From assembly GCA_034506255.1 (NCBI GenBank), contig JAPDPX010000011.1:89922-153921 (forward strand): a stretch of DNA of 64,000 nucleotides, written 5' to 3'. Positions 9,117 through 18,031 of this stretch are shown here, piece by piece (the first letter of the stretch is position 1; every line of letters begins with the position of its first letter). This DNA comes from a candidate division KSB1 bacterium. GTDB lineage: Bacteria > Zhuqueibacterota > Zhuqueibacteria > Zhuqueibacterales > Zhuqueibacteraceae. Position numbers and translations under genes: made by a program. The notes under the pieces were generated by a model. The model was not told where the DNA came from and made no database searches. It saw only the letters and a list, made by a program, of their open reading frames with translations.

Positions 9117-10946
9117 TCACCAGTCTGGCGTTTCGGTCACCACGCGCTCGGTGATGGTGAGCGTGTTGAAATCCAGCACGCGCCGTAGCCTGCCATGGCG
9201 CAGCTCCAGTTTGCGGCTGCCCTTGTCAGCGTGCAGAAACGGCCCGTCGAACAGCGGCCAGTTTTCATAATCCACCGCCACACCATTGACGCGCGGGATT
9301 TCACCGTAAGTGAATTCCATCTGCGCGCCGCGCAACGAGGTGAAGCGCACGCCGGGCCGGGGCCGGGTGGTTGCCTGCAGCGGCAGCGCGCGCACGGCTC
9401 GCTTGAAGGCCTCGAAGGAAGCAAAATCTCCCGCCGGTGCAATTTGCACGACGGCGCCGTTTTTAAGCGCCCTGCTGATGAGACGCCAATCACCGTCCTC
9501 GTCTTTCTGCCATTCGTATGTTGCCAGCGGATGGCAGGCGATCAACGCCTCGCCGCCCTGTGCAAAAATCCAGCCCGATGGGTCCTCCTCCCGCCGCGCC
9601 AGATCCTTCGAGAAAAAGCCAACGAAGTGTGAAAAGCGGGTGCCCGGCGGAATGTCACACAAGGTGATCAGCGCATCCTCGTGCTGAAACACTTGCTCAT
9701 TGGGCGAGCCGCCGGTGAGTTTGTCGGGCGAGTCATAGGTGGTTTTCGAGCGCACCACCAATTCGGTAATCGGGCCGAGATGCTCGGCGAAATACATGCC
9801 CAGCTCGAGCGGGGAGGAGTAGGGGTGAATGGTGAAGAAGGTGTTGTGCTTGCCGCGCGGATCCTCCACCGCCCAGGTGAGGTCCCAGGTGTGTTGTTGA
9901 ATCGGCTGCAGCAATCCGCCCTGGCTTGATCCCAGCGCGTACTCTTTTCGCATGTAGGAGTATTTGTAAACCGGGGCGTTTTTCACCTCGCTGAAGCGAA
10001 TGCGGTGGCGTGTGCGCTTGCGTTCCCGGTGGATGCAGGGGCGCTCGCGATCGGTGGCAATGTTGTAAAGGATCTCCGGCGGCTGGTAGCCGCTCAAGGC
10101 GAGGATCGCCGCTTCCCCGCTGGGATAAAAGGGCGTGTTGCCCCACAGCAGCCATGCGAAAGCGGTTGCACCCACGCGCCATTGCTCTTTCACCGGCTTG
10201 GGGTAGGTGCGGCTGTGGGCGCCGGTGTACAGGCCGTTGAGATTGTCCACGGCAAAATCTGCCAGCAGCCAGTCCAGCATCATGGCGGCGCGTTGTTTCA
10301 TCTCTGCCTCCTCGGCCCAGGCATAAAGCTGGGCCATGGGCACGACAAACACGCCGAAGTAATCCGGCGAATCGTACTCGCCCTGGCCGATGGTGGTGGT
10401 GAGGTCCATCCACTCCAGCAGGTATTCACGCGCCTCGGCAAAGCTCTCCTGTGAGCTGCGGCCATTGAACCAGCGCCCGCCCGGCTCGTCGGGATACATT
10501 TGCGTGATGAGATAGAGCGCGGTGTAATACATCGCCCAGTGATTCTCGGTGTCCCCGCGATAGGGATGATAGGTGCGCCACATCTCGCGCATGCGCTGTT
10601 GGTAAGCCGGTGGCAGCTTGTGCCGGCCCACATAGGTGACGGTGAGGAAGGGATACATCCAGAACATATCCCCCGCGGGTTTCTGCATCAGGCTGTCGAG
10701 GCGAGCCAGCACCCACGGCATGTCCTCGTTGCGGTGCAGGCGCGCGGCGATCTCGAGGTAACCGCCGCGGCTGAAGTCGCCGGCGGGCGTGGCGTGCGCA
10801 TAATAACGAATCAGGGAATCGGCACGCATCTGGTAGGCGTGCACTAACTCGGCACGATTGGGGCGTTGCCGGCCGAAGGCTACGGCAACCGGCAGCATGC
10901 CAAAGCAAATCACCAGGCTGAATGTCAAATTCGAGTTCACCGCCAT
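9117..10946 (-). CDS. Secreted protein, probable alpha/alpha-toroid plus beta-sandwich
   Basis: Encodes 609 residues from ATG 10946. Residues 1-25 (MAVNSNLTFSLVICFGMLPV) are a signal peptide. The N-terminal half is helical and rich in W, Y and R (WRTYHPYRGDTENHWAMYYTALYLITQMYP, given here in outline only), as in (alpha/alpha)6 toroid enzymes such as polysaccharide lyases. The C-terminal half looks like beta-sandwich. I do not recognise the family; a lyase or hydrolase acting on a glycan is inferred from the architecture and neighbours. It starts 34 bp after the Asp-box propeller gene and ends 4 bp before the Nei-like gene. Confidence 0.75.
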   Translation of the reverse strand: MAVNSNLTFSLVICFGMLPVAVAFGRQRPNRAELVHAYQMRADSLIRYYAHATPAGDFSRGGYLEIAARLHRNEDMPWVLARLDSLMQKPAGDMFWMYPFLTVTYVGRHKLPPAYQQRMREMWRTYHPYRGDTENHWAMYYTALYLITQMYPDEPGGRWFNGRSSQESFAEAREYLLEWMDLTTTIGQGEYDSPDYFGVFVVPMAQLYAWAEEAEMKQRAAMMLDWLLADFAVDNLNGLYTGAHSRTYPKPVKEQWRVGATAFAWLLWGNTPFYPSGEAAILALSGYQPPEILYNIATDRERPCIHRERKRTRHRIRFSEVKNAPVYKYSYMRKEYALGSSQGGLLQPIQQHTWDLTWAVEDPRGKHNTFFTIHPYSSPLELGMYFAEHLGPITELVVRSKTTYDSPDKLTGGSPNEQVFQHEDALITLCDIPPGTRFSHFVGFFSKDLARREEDPSGWIFAQGGEALIACHPLATYEWQKDEDGDWRLISRALKNGAVVQIAPAGDFASFEAFKRAVRALPLQATTRPRPGVRFTSLRGAQMEFTYGEIPRVNGVAVDYENWPLFDGPFLHADKGSRKLELRHGRLRRVLDFNTLTITERVVTETPDW

Positions 10947-10980
10947 GGGAAGGTTCCAGGAATCTTGAGGGTGAAAGGGC

Positions 10981-12006
10981 TCATTCGTGCTGCAAGAAAA
11001 CCAGATCAAATACGATCGCACCGTGCATGCCGGCATCCTTCCAGGTGCGGCCGAAGTCATCCGAATAAAAAATGCCCTCTTCAAAGGTCGCGACCCACAG
11101 TCTGCCCGCCTGATCGATGTCGAATACGGTTTCATAGCAATTGCGCACCGGCAAACCCGCGCTGCGATCCTGCCAGGTGGCGCCGCCATCGCGGCTCACC
11201 AGCACGCCCGCCCCCCAGCCCGCGGCCGCCATGTTTTTGGCATCATGCGGGTCGATGGCAACCGCATAAATCGCGGCGTGCGCGATGCTGCCCCGGGCAA
11301 ATTCCCAGGTGGTGCCATTGTCCCGCGAGCGCAGCACACCACGATCCTGGGTGGCGGCCAGCCAGACGTTCGGTGCGGCAGCACATTGGTCGAGATCGAG
11401 AATCGTGACCTCAGGCGGGCCGAGCAGCGACCAACTGTCGGCGCCATCCGTCGAAAGGTACAAGCCGCCCTCCGTGCCGGCCAATACACGGCCGGCACGC
11501 GTGCGATCAACTCTGAGGCTCTGGGTGTATTTTTTCGGCAGGCCGTTGCTGGCTTCCCGCCAGGTATCGGCGCCGTCTTTGCTGGCCCAAATGCCGTAGG
11601 CGGTGGCGAGATAAACGTGTTGTGGCGCATGGGGATCGACGCAAATATCCTGTGTCTCGGTGACGCGCCAGTCCGTGGTCATGCGCCAGAAGTTGCCGCC
11701 ATCGCGCGTGCGGGCTGCACCGTTGCCGCAGGCGAGATAGATGATGTCGGGATTGGCGGGATCCTGCGCGATGGCACTGACACGCGGCAGGTTCCAGCCA
11801 ATATGTGTCCAAACTTGACCGCCATCATGGCGGTGCAGGCCGCTGGCTGCCAGCCCGGAACCCACCACATAGCCCCTGGATTTCACCAGGCCGGCGTGGA
11901 GTTTGTGTTGCTTTTGTGCCATGACCGGAAACGAAAAAAGAATCAGAAGCATGCTGCCCGCCGGCAGGATGCCCGCCATTTGCCGCATCGACCTGAAATT
12001 CAACAT
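10981..12006 (-). CDS. Secreted Asp-box (BNR/sialidase-like) beta-propeller
   Basis: Encodes 341 residues with a signal peptide (residues 7-31, MRQMAGILPAGSMLLILF then cleavage near AQ). At least six Asp-box type repeats are visible: DGGQVWTHIG, DGGNFWRMTT, DGADTWREAS, DGADSWSLLG, DNGTTWEFA, DGGATWQDRS and DFGRTWKDAG. This is the repeat of sialidase/YCF48/sortilin-type propellers. The canonical sialidase Arg triad is not recognisable, so a binding or structural role is as likely as catalysis. The start at 12006 overlaps the upstream glycosidase stop by 7 bp; ATG 11988 is a good alternative. Probably translationally coupled with that gene. Confidence 0.8.
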   Translation of the reverse strand: MLNFRSMRQMAGILPAGSMLLILFSFPVMAQKQHKLHAGLVKSRGYVVGSGLAASGLHRHDGGQVWTHIGWNLPRVSAIAQDPANPDIIYLACGNGAARTRDGGNFWRMTTDWRVTETQDICVDPHAPQHVYLATAYGIWASKDGADTWREASNGLPKKYTQSLRVDRTRAGRVLAGTEGGLYLSTDGADSWSLLGPPEVTILDLDQCAAAPNVWLAATQDRGVLRSRDNGTTWEFARGSIAHAAIYAVAIDPHDAKNMAAAGWGAGVLVSRDGGATWQDRSAGLPVRNCYETVFDIDQAGRLWVATFEEGIFYSDDFGRTWKDAGMHGAIVFDLVFLQHE

Positions 12007-13589
12007 GACTGGACACTCTCAAATTGGATGATCACCTCTGCCGTGGTTGTCACCGTGCCTTGCACCTCGACATACGGACTCGCCTCCACCCGGCGGTTGG
12101 CGAAGGCCACTGCTTCACCGTTCCAGCGCACGCTGCGGGCCCGGCAGTTGTCCGGCAGCAGGGCCTGCACTTCCACGCGCGCGTCACGGGCCTCGAGCTG
12201 GAGGTGCAGCATGCCGGCTTGCAGATGATAGCGATAGCCGAAGGTGGCGCCCGAAGCCGCATATCCCACCTTGACGGCAACCTGCTTCTCAGCCGTCGCC
12301 GCCCAGCGCGGTGCGCAGCGCACGTGGCGGAAGGAATGCCCCAGGTCCTGAATGCCGCACAGGCCCTCGAGGAACGCATAAAGCATGGCCGAAGAGCCCC
12401 AACCGTCGGTGGGCGCGGCCTCCGGGCTGGTGCTGGTTTCGATCGAGGAGGGCGTGCCATCGGGGAAATACCACAGGTAGGTTGCGCCACTCGCGGCGAT
12501 CAGCCGGCGGTAAAGCTCGAGGGTTTCGCAGCCGAAGCGTTCGCAGCCGTGCTCGAAGGCGGCGCGCGCCAATTCCCCGCCGCACAGTGGAAAGATGCCG
12601 CCGTTGATGTATGCGCCCGGCACCAGAATTTCATCGCCAAAAATGCCGCTGGGAAAGGCCGGATCGATGCCGAACCAGGGCGCGAAGGCGCGCGTGGTTT
12701 GCCAGCGACGCTGGTATTCCCGGATGATCGCCAGTGCCATGGCGTGCGTGGCCAGGCCGCGATTGATGGCCATGGGATTGCTCAGGCTCAGTTGTGCCGA
12801 CTCGTCGACACCGGCAATCGTGACCGGGGTGAGCTTGTAGAAATGGGTGTAAAAGCGGCCGTTGAAGAGCAGGGCGTTGGCGCGGTTGCGCACCCCCGCG
12901 GCAATTTCCGCCCACTCTGCCGCACGTTGCGCGTTGCCGAGATGAGCATGCAGCCGGGCGAGCAGCTCGGCCGCTTCATACAGCCCGCTGTTGTCGCCGT
13001 GAAAGATGCCCCAGTAGGTGTGCGCGGTGATCTGAAAATTCAGCCAGGGCGCACGGCCGGCGGTGTAGTCGAAATCCCAGGTGTCGATGGTGTAGGGCCG
13101 CTTCACCAGTTGGTGTTGTTCATCCCAGCGCAGGGGCGAGGAGCGCAGGTACTGCAGCGCGCGTTCCAGGTTGGGCAGCAATTGCGCCAGCCACTCGTCA
13201 TCACCGCTGGCCTGCCAGGCGAGATAGGCCGCCTTCACGAAGCGGTATTCGACATCGGCCTCCACCGGCACTCGCACCCATTTTTCCCAGTTCTCACGTT
13301 CGCCGGGAAGTTTTTCGGGAAAGATGGTGACATAATCGAAGATGCGGCCGTTGGCAGCCTGGGTTTGTGCGAAGCAATTCACCGCGCTGTGCAGGTCTGG
13401 CTCGAAGTATTTGCCGCCGCGCAGCATGTCGGAGTGATCGCGAATCCACAACGCCGGGGTATCGGGCGAGCGAAAACCGCGCACCGGCGCACCCTCGATG
13501 GACATGACGATGAGATCGGCTTTGAGAAAGTTCAGAATTTGTTCACAGAACTTTTCCCAAACCCCGGAGGTGGTTTTGATCTCGAGCAT
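12000..13589 (-). CDS. (alpha/alpha)6-barrel glycosidase (amylo-glucosidase/GH63-like)
   Basis: Encodes 529 residues from ATG 13589; a longer form from 13655 is possible. The sequence alternates hairpin helices with aromatic and acidic motifs typical of inverting (alpha/alpha)6 glycosidases: RSPDTPALWIRDHSDMLRGG (substrate Asp region), TIDTWDFDYTAG, a central YINGGIFPLCGGELARAAFEHG, and TSPEAAPTDGWGSSAMLYAF (Glu/Asp late motif). A beta-rich C-terminal domain follows. No signal peptide is seen from this start. It is the first gene of the minus-strand island. The exact GH family cannot be fixed by eye; amylo-alpha-1,6-glucosidase-like or GH63/GH125-like are candidates. Confidence 0.8.
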   Translation of the reverse strand: MLEIKTTSGVWEKFCEQILNFLKADLIVMSIEGAPVRGFRSPDTPALWIRDHSDMLRGGKYFEPDLHSAVNCFAQTQAANGRIFDYVTIFPEKLPGERENWEKWVRVPVEADVEYRFVKAAYLAWQASGDDEWLAQLLPNLERALQYLRSSPLRWDEQHQLVKRPYTIDTWDFDYTAGRAPWLNFQITAHTYWGIFHGDNSGLYEAAELLARLHAHLGNAQRAAEWAEIAAGVRNRANALLFNGRFYTHFYKLTPVTIAGVDESAQLSLSNPMAINRGLATHAMALAIIREYQRRWQTTRAFAPWFGIDPAFPSGIFGDEILVPGAYINGGIFPLCGGELARAAFEHGCERFGCETLELYRRLIAASGATYLWYFPDGTPSSIETSTSPEAAPTDGWGSSAMLYAFLEGLCGIQDLGHSFRHVRCAPRWAATAEKQVAVKVGYAASGATFGYRYHLQAGMLHLQLEARDARVEVQALLPDNCRARSVRWNGEAVAFANRRVEASPYVEVQGTVTTTAEVIIQFESVQSC

Positions 13590-14141
13590 AGGGACGGCGA
13601 TGGATTGGAATGGGGGCACCAAAAACGTCAAGGTCGTTCCGCAAGAAGCCGCCACTTTTCACGCCAGTGAAGGCTGCAGCTCTTCACGTGGCGCGGAAAA
13701 ACTTTCAGGCAAAATCATCATGGGCAAAACCCTTCAAAGCGTTTTGCCGCGCAAATGCCGCAGCGCAGGCTTCCAGCCGGCAGGCAGAAAAGCTGTCTGC
13801 GCCACGTTGCCACCGTGCTGGATGGCGGCGCGCATGACCATAACCCGAAAAATCCCGACTGCGAAGATTTTGAGGACACAGATTTTCGCCGACGAACGCA
13901 GACACAATAAATCAACGGTAATCAGCGTTCATCTGCGTCCAAAAACTGCCGCGAAAATACTTTTTGTGGCAGACCCTGCAGGGTCGACCTTTCAGGGCCG
14001 GTGCCCAAAGGCACGACTACGAAAGTTTGTTTTCATCGTGAAGGCGGCCGCGCGCGGCATGGCCATGATCTCCTGAATGACACGGACACCGGCGGCATTT
14101 CGCGCAGGCAAATGCCGCCCCGCTTTGCTGCCACAGGCCGT
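13590..14141. repeat. Intergenic block of degraded dispersed repeats
   Basis: No gene was found in this stretch. It holds three repeat types. Bases 13758-13805 are an imperfect inverted repeat (GCGCAGGCTTCCAGCC... then GTCTGCGCCAC) related to 36334-36379. Bases about 13867-13940 contain the sequence CACAGATTTTCGCCGACGAA followed by a partly inverted counterpart. Bases about 13962-14075 resemble the GTAGTAG...CTACTAC hairpin segment and the GCGCGCGGCATG tail found in the repeat copies at 22.3 and 36.2 kb. Confidence 0.6.
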
Positions 14142-14945
14142 TTATTTTTTCGGCCACAGCAGCGGGTTCTGGCTGTCATCATTCAGGGGATCGCCGATTT
14201 TGAGCCTGGCCACCTGTTCTTGCGACAGGATGTTTTGAATGCCGTTGAAGGTTGCGCCTTCGGGCATGTAGGCGCAGGTCATGGCGCGGCGCCAGCGCGG
14301 CGTCATGTTGGGCCCGGCGGCATGCGCTGTCAGGCCGTTGTGCAAACCGGCATCGCCCGGTTTCATCGGGGCCGCCACCGGCTCCAGGGTGCGGAACTCG
14401 GGATAAAATTGAAACAGGGCATCCATGTTTTGCCCGATGTCGACATTGTCGTAGCGCGCGAGCTTGTGCGAGCCCGGCAGATAATAAAGACAGCCGTTTT
14501 GCAGGGTCGCCTCATCGAGCGCCACCCAGATCGAGATGGCCTGGCGCGAGTGAAAGGACCAATAGGGATTGTCAAGATGCCAGGCGGTCGGATTGGCCCA
14601 GGGCTGCTTTTGCAGTGTCTGGTCATGCCACACCCGGATGCCGGGCGCGCCGGTGAGCTGGCAGAGCATCCGGCCCAGTTCCGGACTGAGAAAGTATTTT
14701 TTGATGGTGGGATTGATCTTCCACAAGTTCAGACGCTGCACGAAGACTTTGTCGTAAAACGATTCGCCCTCGACCAAATCCTTGTTGCCCTCGCCGGCAA
14801 CCTTTTGCCTGCCCATTTGACGCACGGCTTCCGACACGGCGGCGATGATCTCCTCCACTTCCTGCGGGCTGAGGAAATTTTCCAGAATGAGAAAGCCGTT
14901 GTCTTGATAAAACGCGATTTGTTCGGCCGTCACGTGGGTGTTCAT
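14142..14945 (-). CDS. Phytanoyl-CoA dioxygenase (PhyH) family protein
   Basis: Encodes 267 residues of an Fe(II)/2-oxoglutarate-dependent oxygenase of the PhyH family. Visible iron ligands are HxD in AWHLDNPYWSF (near residue 122) and the distal His in NGLTAHAAGPN (near residue 207), followed by the Arg-rich segment TPRWRRAMTCAYMPEG that contacts 2-oxoglutarate. The N-terminal FYQDNGFLILENFLS is the standard PhyH start. Such enzymes hydroxylate diverse small molecules; the substrate is unknown. It is divergent from the Gfo/Idh/MocA gene, with a 243 bp shared upstream region. Confidence 0.9.
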   Translation of the reverse strand: MNTHVTAEQIAFYQDNGFLILENFLSPQEVEEIIAAVSEAVRQMGRQKVAGEGNKDLVEGESFYDKVFVQRLNLWKINPTIKKYFLSPELGRMLCQLTGAPGIRVWHDQTLQKQPWANPTAWHLDNPYWSFHSRQAISIWVALDEATLQNGCLYYLPGSHKLARYDNVDIGQNMDALFQFYPEFRTLEPVAAPMKPGDAGLHNGLTAHAAGPNMTPRWRRAMTCAYMPEGATFNGIQNILSQEQVARLKIGDPLNDDSQNPLLWPKK

Positions 14946-15188
14946 GTCAGCTCCTCGAGGAGTTGAGTGCTGGTCTGGTTTGTGATGAGCTTAAGAAGCA
15001 AAAAGCCGGTGTCTGCTCCGACCGCGTTGCGTTGAGTAACAAATCCGGCCGCATGATTCCTGGTTTCTTTGGCGATAAAGATTCGCAGTTTCGGTCGATT
15101 GCCGTGCGGCGCAAATTTCCACTGGCGTTTTGTGCCGCGGCCGATATATTGCGGAGCATGCGCGTCTGATGCAAGGGAGAAGAAAAGC

Positions 15189-16442
15189 ATGAAGCCTGTG
15201 CGTTTTGTTGTGATCGGCCTGGGTGGTTATGCGGCGGTTCATCTGGAAGCGGTGGCATGGCTGGCACAACAGGGACTGGCCCGCCTCACGGGCGTGGTCG
15301 CCCTTGCGAGCGACCGCCAGCGCTTTCCCGAGCGGGTGGCGGCCCTGCAGGCGGCGGGTGTCCGGCTGTTTGAGAGCATCGATGCTTTTTTCGCCGCCGG
15401 CGCACCGGCGGCAGACGTGCTCACCGTGCCGATCGGCATTCATCAGCATGTCCCGGTGAGTGCGGCCGCGCTGGCGGCGGGTTTGCATGTCTATTGCGAG
15501 AAACCGCTGGCGGCCACGGTGCAGGAGGCCGATCAACTGATCGCCTGGCGCAACCTGGCCGGCAGGAAAATCGCCGTGGGCTTTCAGCATGTCTACAGCA
15601 ACGCGGTGCAACAGCTCAAAGCCCGCATTTGCTCCGGCCGACTGGGCCGCGTGCAAACGATCACGGTGCTGTGCAGTTGGCCGCGCAGCATGCAGTATTA
15701 CCGCCGCAATGACTGGGCGGGCCGCTTGCGCACCGGTGAGAACTGGGTGCTGGACAGCCCGGCCAACAACGCGCATTCGCATTATTTGCTCAATGCCCTT
15801 TATCTGGCCTCGCCGCAGGAGCATGCCGCCACCGTGCCGGCGAAGCTGCGCGCCGAACTTTATCGCGCCTATCCCATTGCGAGCTGTGACACGCTGCAAA
15901 TGAAATTCACCACCACCGAAGGCGTCGACTGCCATGTGTTGTTCTCGCACGCCGCCGCCCGCGAGCTCGGCCCGCTGATGCAAATCACCTGCGAGCGGGG
16001 CCGCGTCACCTGGGAAGGCGACAACGGCAAAACCACCATCCTCTATGCCGGCGGCGCAACCGAGCAGTTCGACAATGACGTCGAGCCGCACTGGCGCTAT
16101 CATGGTCTGCGCGATTTGGTGCAGGCGATCGCGCAGGATATCCAGCCGCGGTGTTCCCTCGAGATTGCCCGCTGCCAGACCCTGACGATCAACGCCATGC
16201 ATGAAAGCTGCCCGGAGATCGTCACCGTGCCGCCGGACTTCATCGAGGAGGTCGAAGATTGGGAAATGTTTCCGCCCAACACCAGGGGCCGATTCCGGCG
16301 GGTGCGCGATCTCGACCGCCATCTGCAGGCCGCCGCGCAACAGAATCTCTTTCTCAGTGAAATGGGCATCGCGTGGGCCACGCCACGCCGGGTGAAAACT
16401 TTTGTACCCGGCGATTACCGCCATTTTCCGCAGCAGTCGTGA
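15189..16442 (+). CDS. Gfo/Idh/MocA family oxidoreductase
   Basis: Encodes 417 residues from ATG 15189, with AAGGGAG upstream. The N-terminal Rossmann fold has FVVIGLGGYAAVHL, a glycine-rich NAD(P)-binding loop, and the family signature HVYCEKPLAATVQEADQL near residues 101-118. The C-terminal alpha/beta domain carries NNAHSHYLLNALYL, where the catalytic His/Lys region is expected. The family oxidises or reduces sugars, inositols and related alcohols. The neighbourhood (PhyH, glycosidases, esterase) is consistent with a sugar-acid or inositol-type substrate; this is inference. Confidence 0.9.
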   Translation: MKPVRFVVIGLGGYAAVHLEAVAWLAQQGLARLTGVVALASDRQRFPERVAALQAAGVRLFESIDAFFAAGAPAADVLTVPIGIHQHVPVSAAALAAGLHVYCEKPLAATVQEADQLIAWRNLAGRKIAVGFQHVYSNAVQQLKARICSGRLGRVQTITVLCSWPRSMQYYRRNDWAGRLRTGENWVLDSPANNAHSHYLLNALYLASPQEHAATVPAKLRAELYRAYPIASCDTLQMKFTTTEGVDCHVLFSHAAARELGPLMQITCERGRVTWEGDNGKTTILYAGGATEQFDNDVEPHWRYHGLRDLVQAIAQDIQPRCSLEIARCQTLTINAMHESCPEIVTVPPDFIEEVEDWEMFPPNTRGRFRRVRDLDRHLQAAAQQNLFLSEMGIAWATPRRVKTFVPGDYRHFPQQS

Positions 16443-16506
16443 AGCAGTGCCGGCAGCCGTGCGGCTCACTGCCGGACGTGCACCCCGGTGGGTGGCAGGG
16501 GCGGCG

Positions 16507-17884
16507 TCATCGCCTCGTGCGGCAGCGACTGCCGCTCAACGTCAGAACTGCCTGGCTGGGGAGTGTCACTTGCACTGCCTGGTGCGCCATGGGCAGTGGC
16601 GCCAATTGCCGGTGGTTTTCCTGTGCCGAAGAGCGGCAAGCCTGCAGGGTGTCCACCTTCAGATTTTGCAAAGTGACCGTCAGTGTGAGCGCACCGGCGC
16701 ACGATTGATCAGGACCAGCGCGAGTTGCGCCGGTGCTGCATGTTTGAAGGCGCTCACCCGCAGGTCCGGATGTGAGGACTGCACGGCGATGCGCTGCGCA
16801 CCCGGCGGCACGTGCAAAAACAACTGCTGCAAAGCATAAAAGACCGGGGTGCGGCTGGCGTCGGTGTTGACGGCCTGGTCCCGACTCAGCAGGGCCCAGT
16901 GATAACCGCGCGTGGCGTTGCCGTGTGAGAACATTGTGCCACATTTGCAGGCAGGCGAAGGTCTATGACCAGGTGGTGCAGGGAATGTTCCATGGCGTGG
17001 TGCCGATTTCAGTGAAGTAGACCGGGAGGCCCCCGGCTTGCCGCCAGCGCTGCAATGCGTGCGAATCCCGTATTCCACTGATCCGGACCGCCCTCCACGA
17101 AGTAAGTGTGATAGGAAATCGCGCCCAGGTGGGAAGCGGCAAGCGAATTCGTGAGCAACGGCGCCACCCATTCGTCGGGGTCGTAGTAGGGCGAGGCAAA
17201 TCCGGTGCGACGATTTTGGTGGTCAGCCCTTCGCGCTGCAGTGTGGCGCCAACGGTTTTGATCAAAGCGCGCAGCTCGGCGGGCGAGTAGGACAGGTGAT
17301 AACCGTCCGGCCCGTTGGCCAGTATGATTTCTGAAAAGGTAATCCCCCGTCGATTTCTCGCCCAAAGCAACTACGCTGCCACCGATTCCGCAAACTCGGC
17401 ATGCAAATTGACGGGCAAATTGCGCCGGCTGGCGAGGGTGGAATCCGCCACCATCCAGTTGGGCACGTTCCAGATGCCGGGCAACAGATGCTTGCGATAG
17501 CGCAGGATGAGGCTGTCCAGCATGTTGAAGTCACTCTGCACCAGCCGTGCCCCGGTATCCTGCCGCTCAAAGCGCGAAGCGAAATACTCCCAATTGAAAT
17601 GCCCGGGATCGTCATCGTCATTGCGGGCTTCCCAGCATTCGAACGCCGTGACCAGCCGCACGTGCGTGATGCCCAGCTTGCTGAAGGCAAGCTCATGGAC
17701 ACGCGGATTGCTCCAGCCATTCCAGCCGTTGACAATCCAACCTGTAGGTGTTGCCGCCCCTGCCCTGAATGGTTTGATGGGTTTGCCCGCCATCCACGGT
17801 CAGGCGGACCTGACCGGCGGCACAATCCACCAGCACAAGCAGGAGTAATACGCCCGCCCGCCGGCGGGGCATGAAGGACGGCAA
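16507..17884 (-). pseudogene. GH30-like glycosidase pseudogene, many frameshifts
   Basis: Fragments of one secreted glycosidase lie in order on the minus strand but in alternating frames: a signal peptide plus QTHQTIQGRGGNTYR (from 17884), then FSKLGITHVRLVTAFECWE, then ANGPDGYHLSYSPAEL, then YYDPDEWVAPLL and GAISYHTYF, then VYFTEIGTTPWN (nucleophile-Glu-like), then GYHWALLSRDQ, and finally LTVTLQNLKVDTLQ with a VTLPSQAVLTLSG tail. At least five or six frameshifts are needed. The order fits GH30-type glucosidases/xylanases. The expected NEP acid/base motif reads NGP, so the catalytic Glu is also lost. This is best read as a decaying gene; poor local sequence is a weaker alternative. Confidence 0.8.
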
Positions 17885-18031
17885 GAGTCATCCTCCTGCA
17901 GTTGTTCGGGAGTGACGTCAGGGTTGTGCAATGATCGCAGCGGCTGACTTCGCCGGGAAGAAGCCCATGCAATTTTGATCCGTGTCCGCAACGCGATGGT
18001 TTCACAATTTGATTCAAGGGAGGGAAGAACG

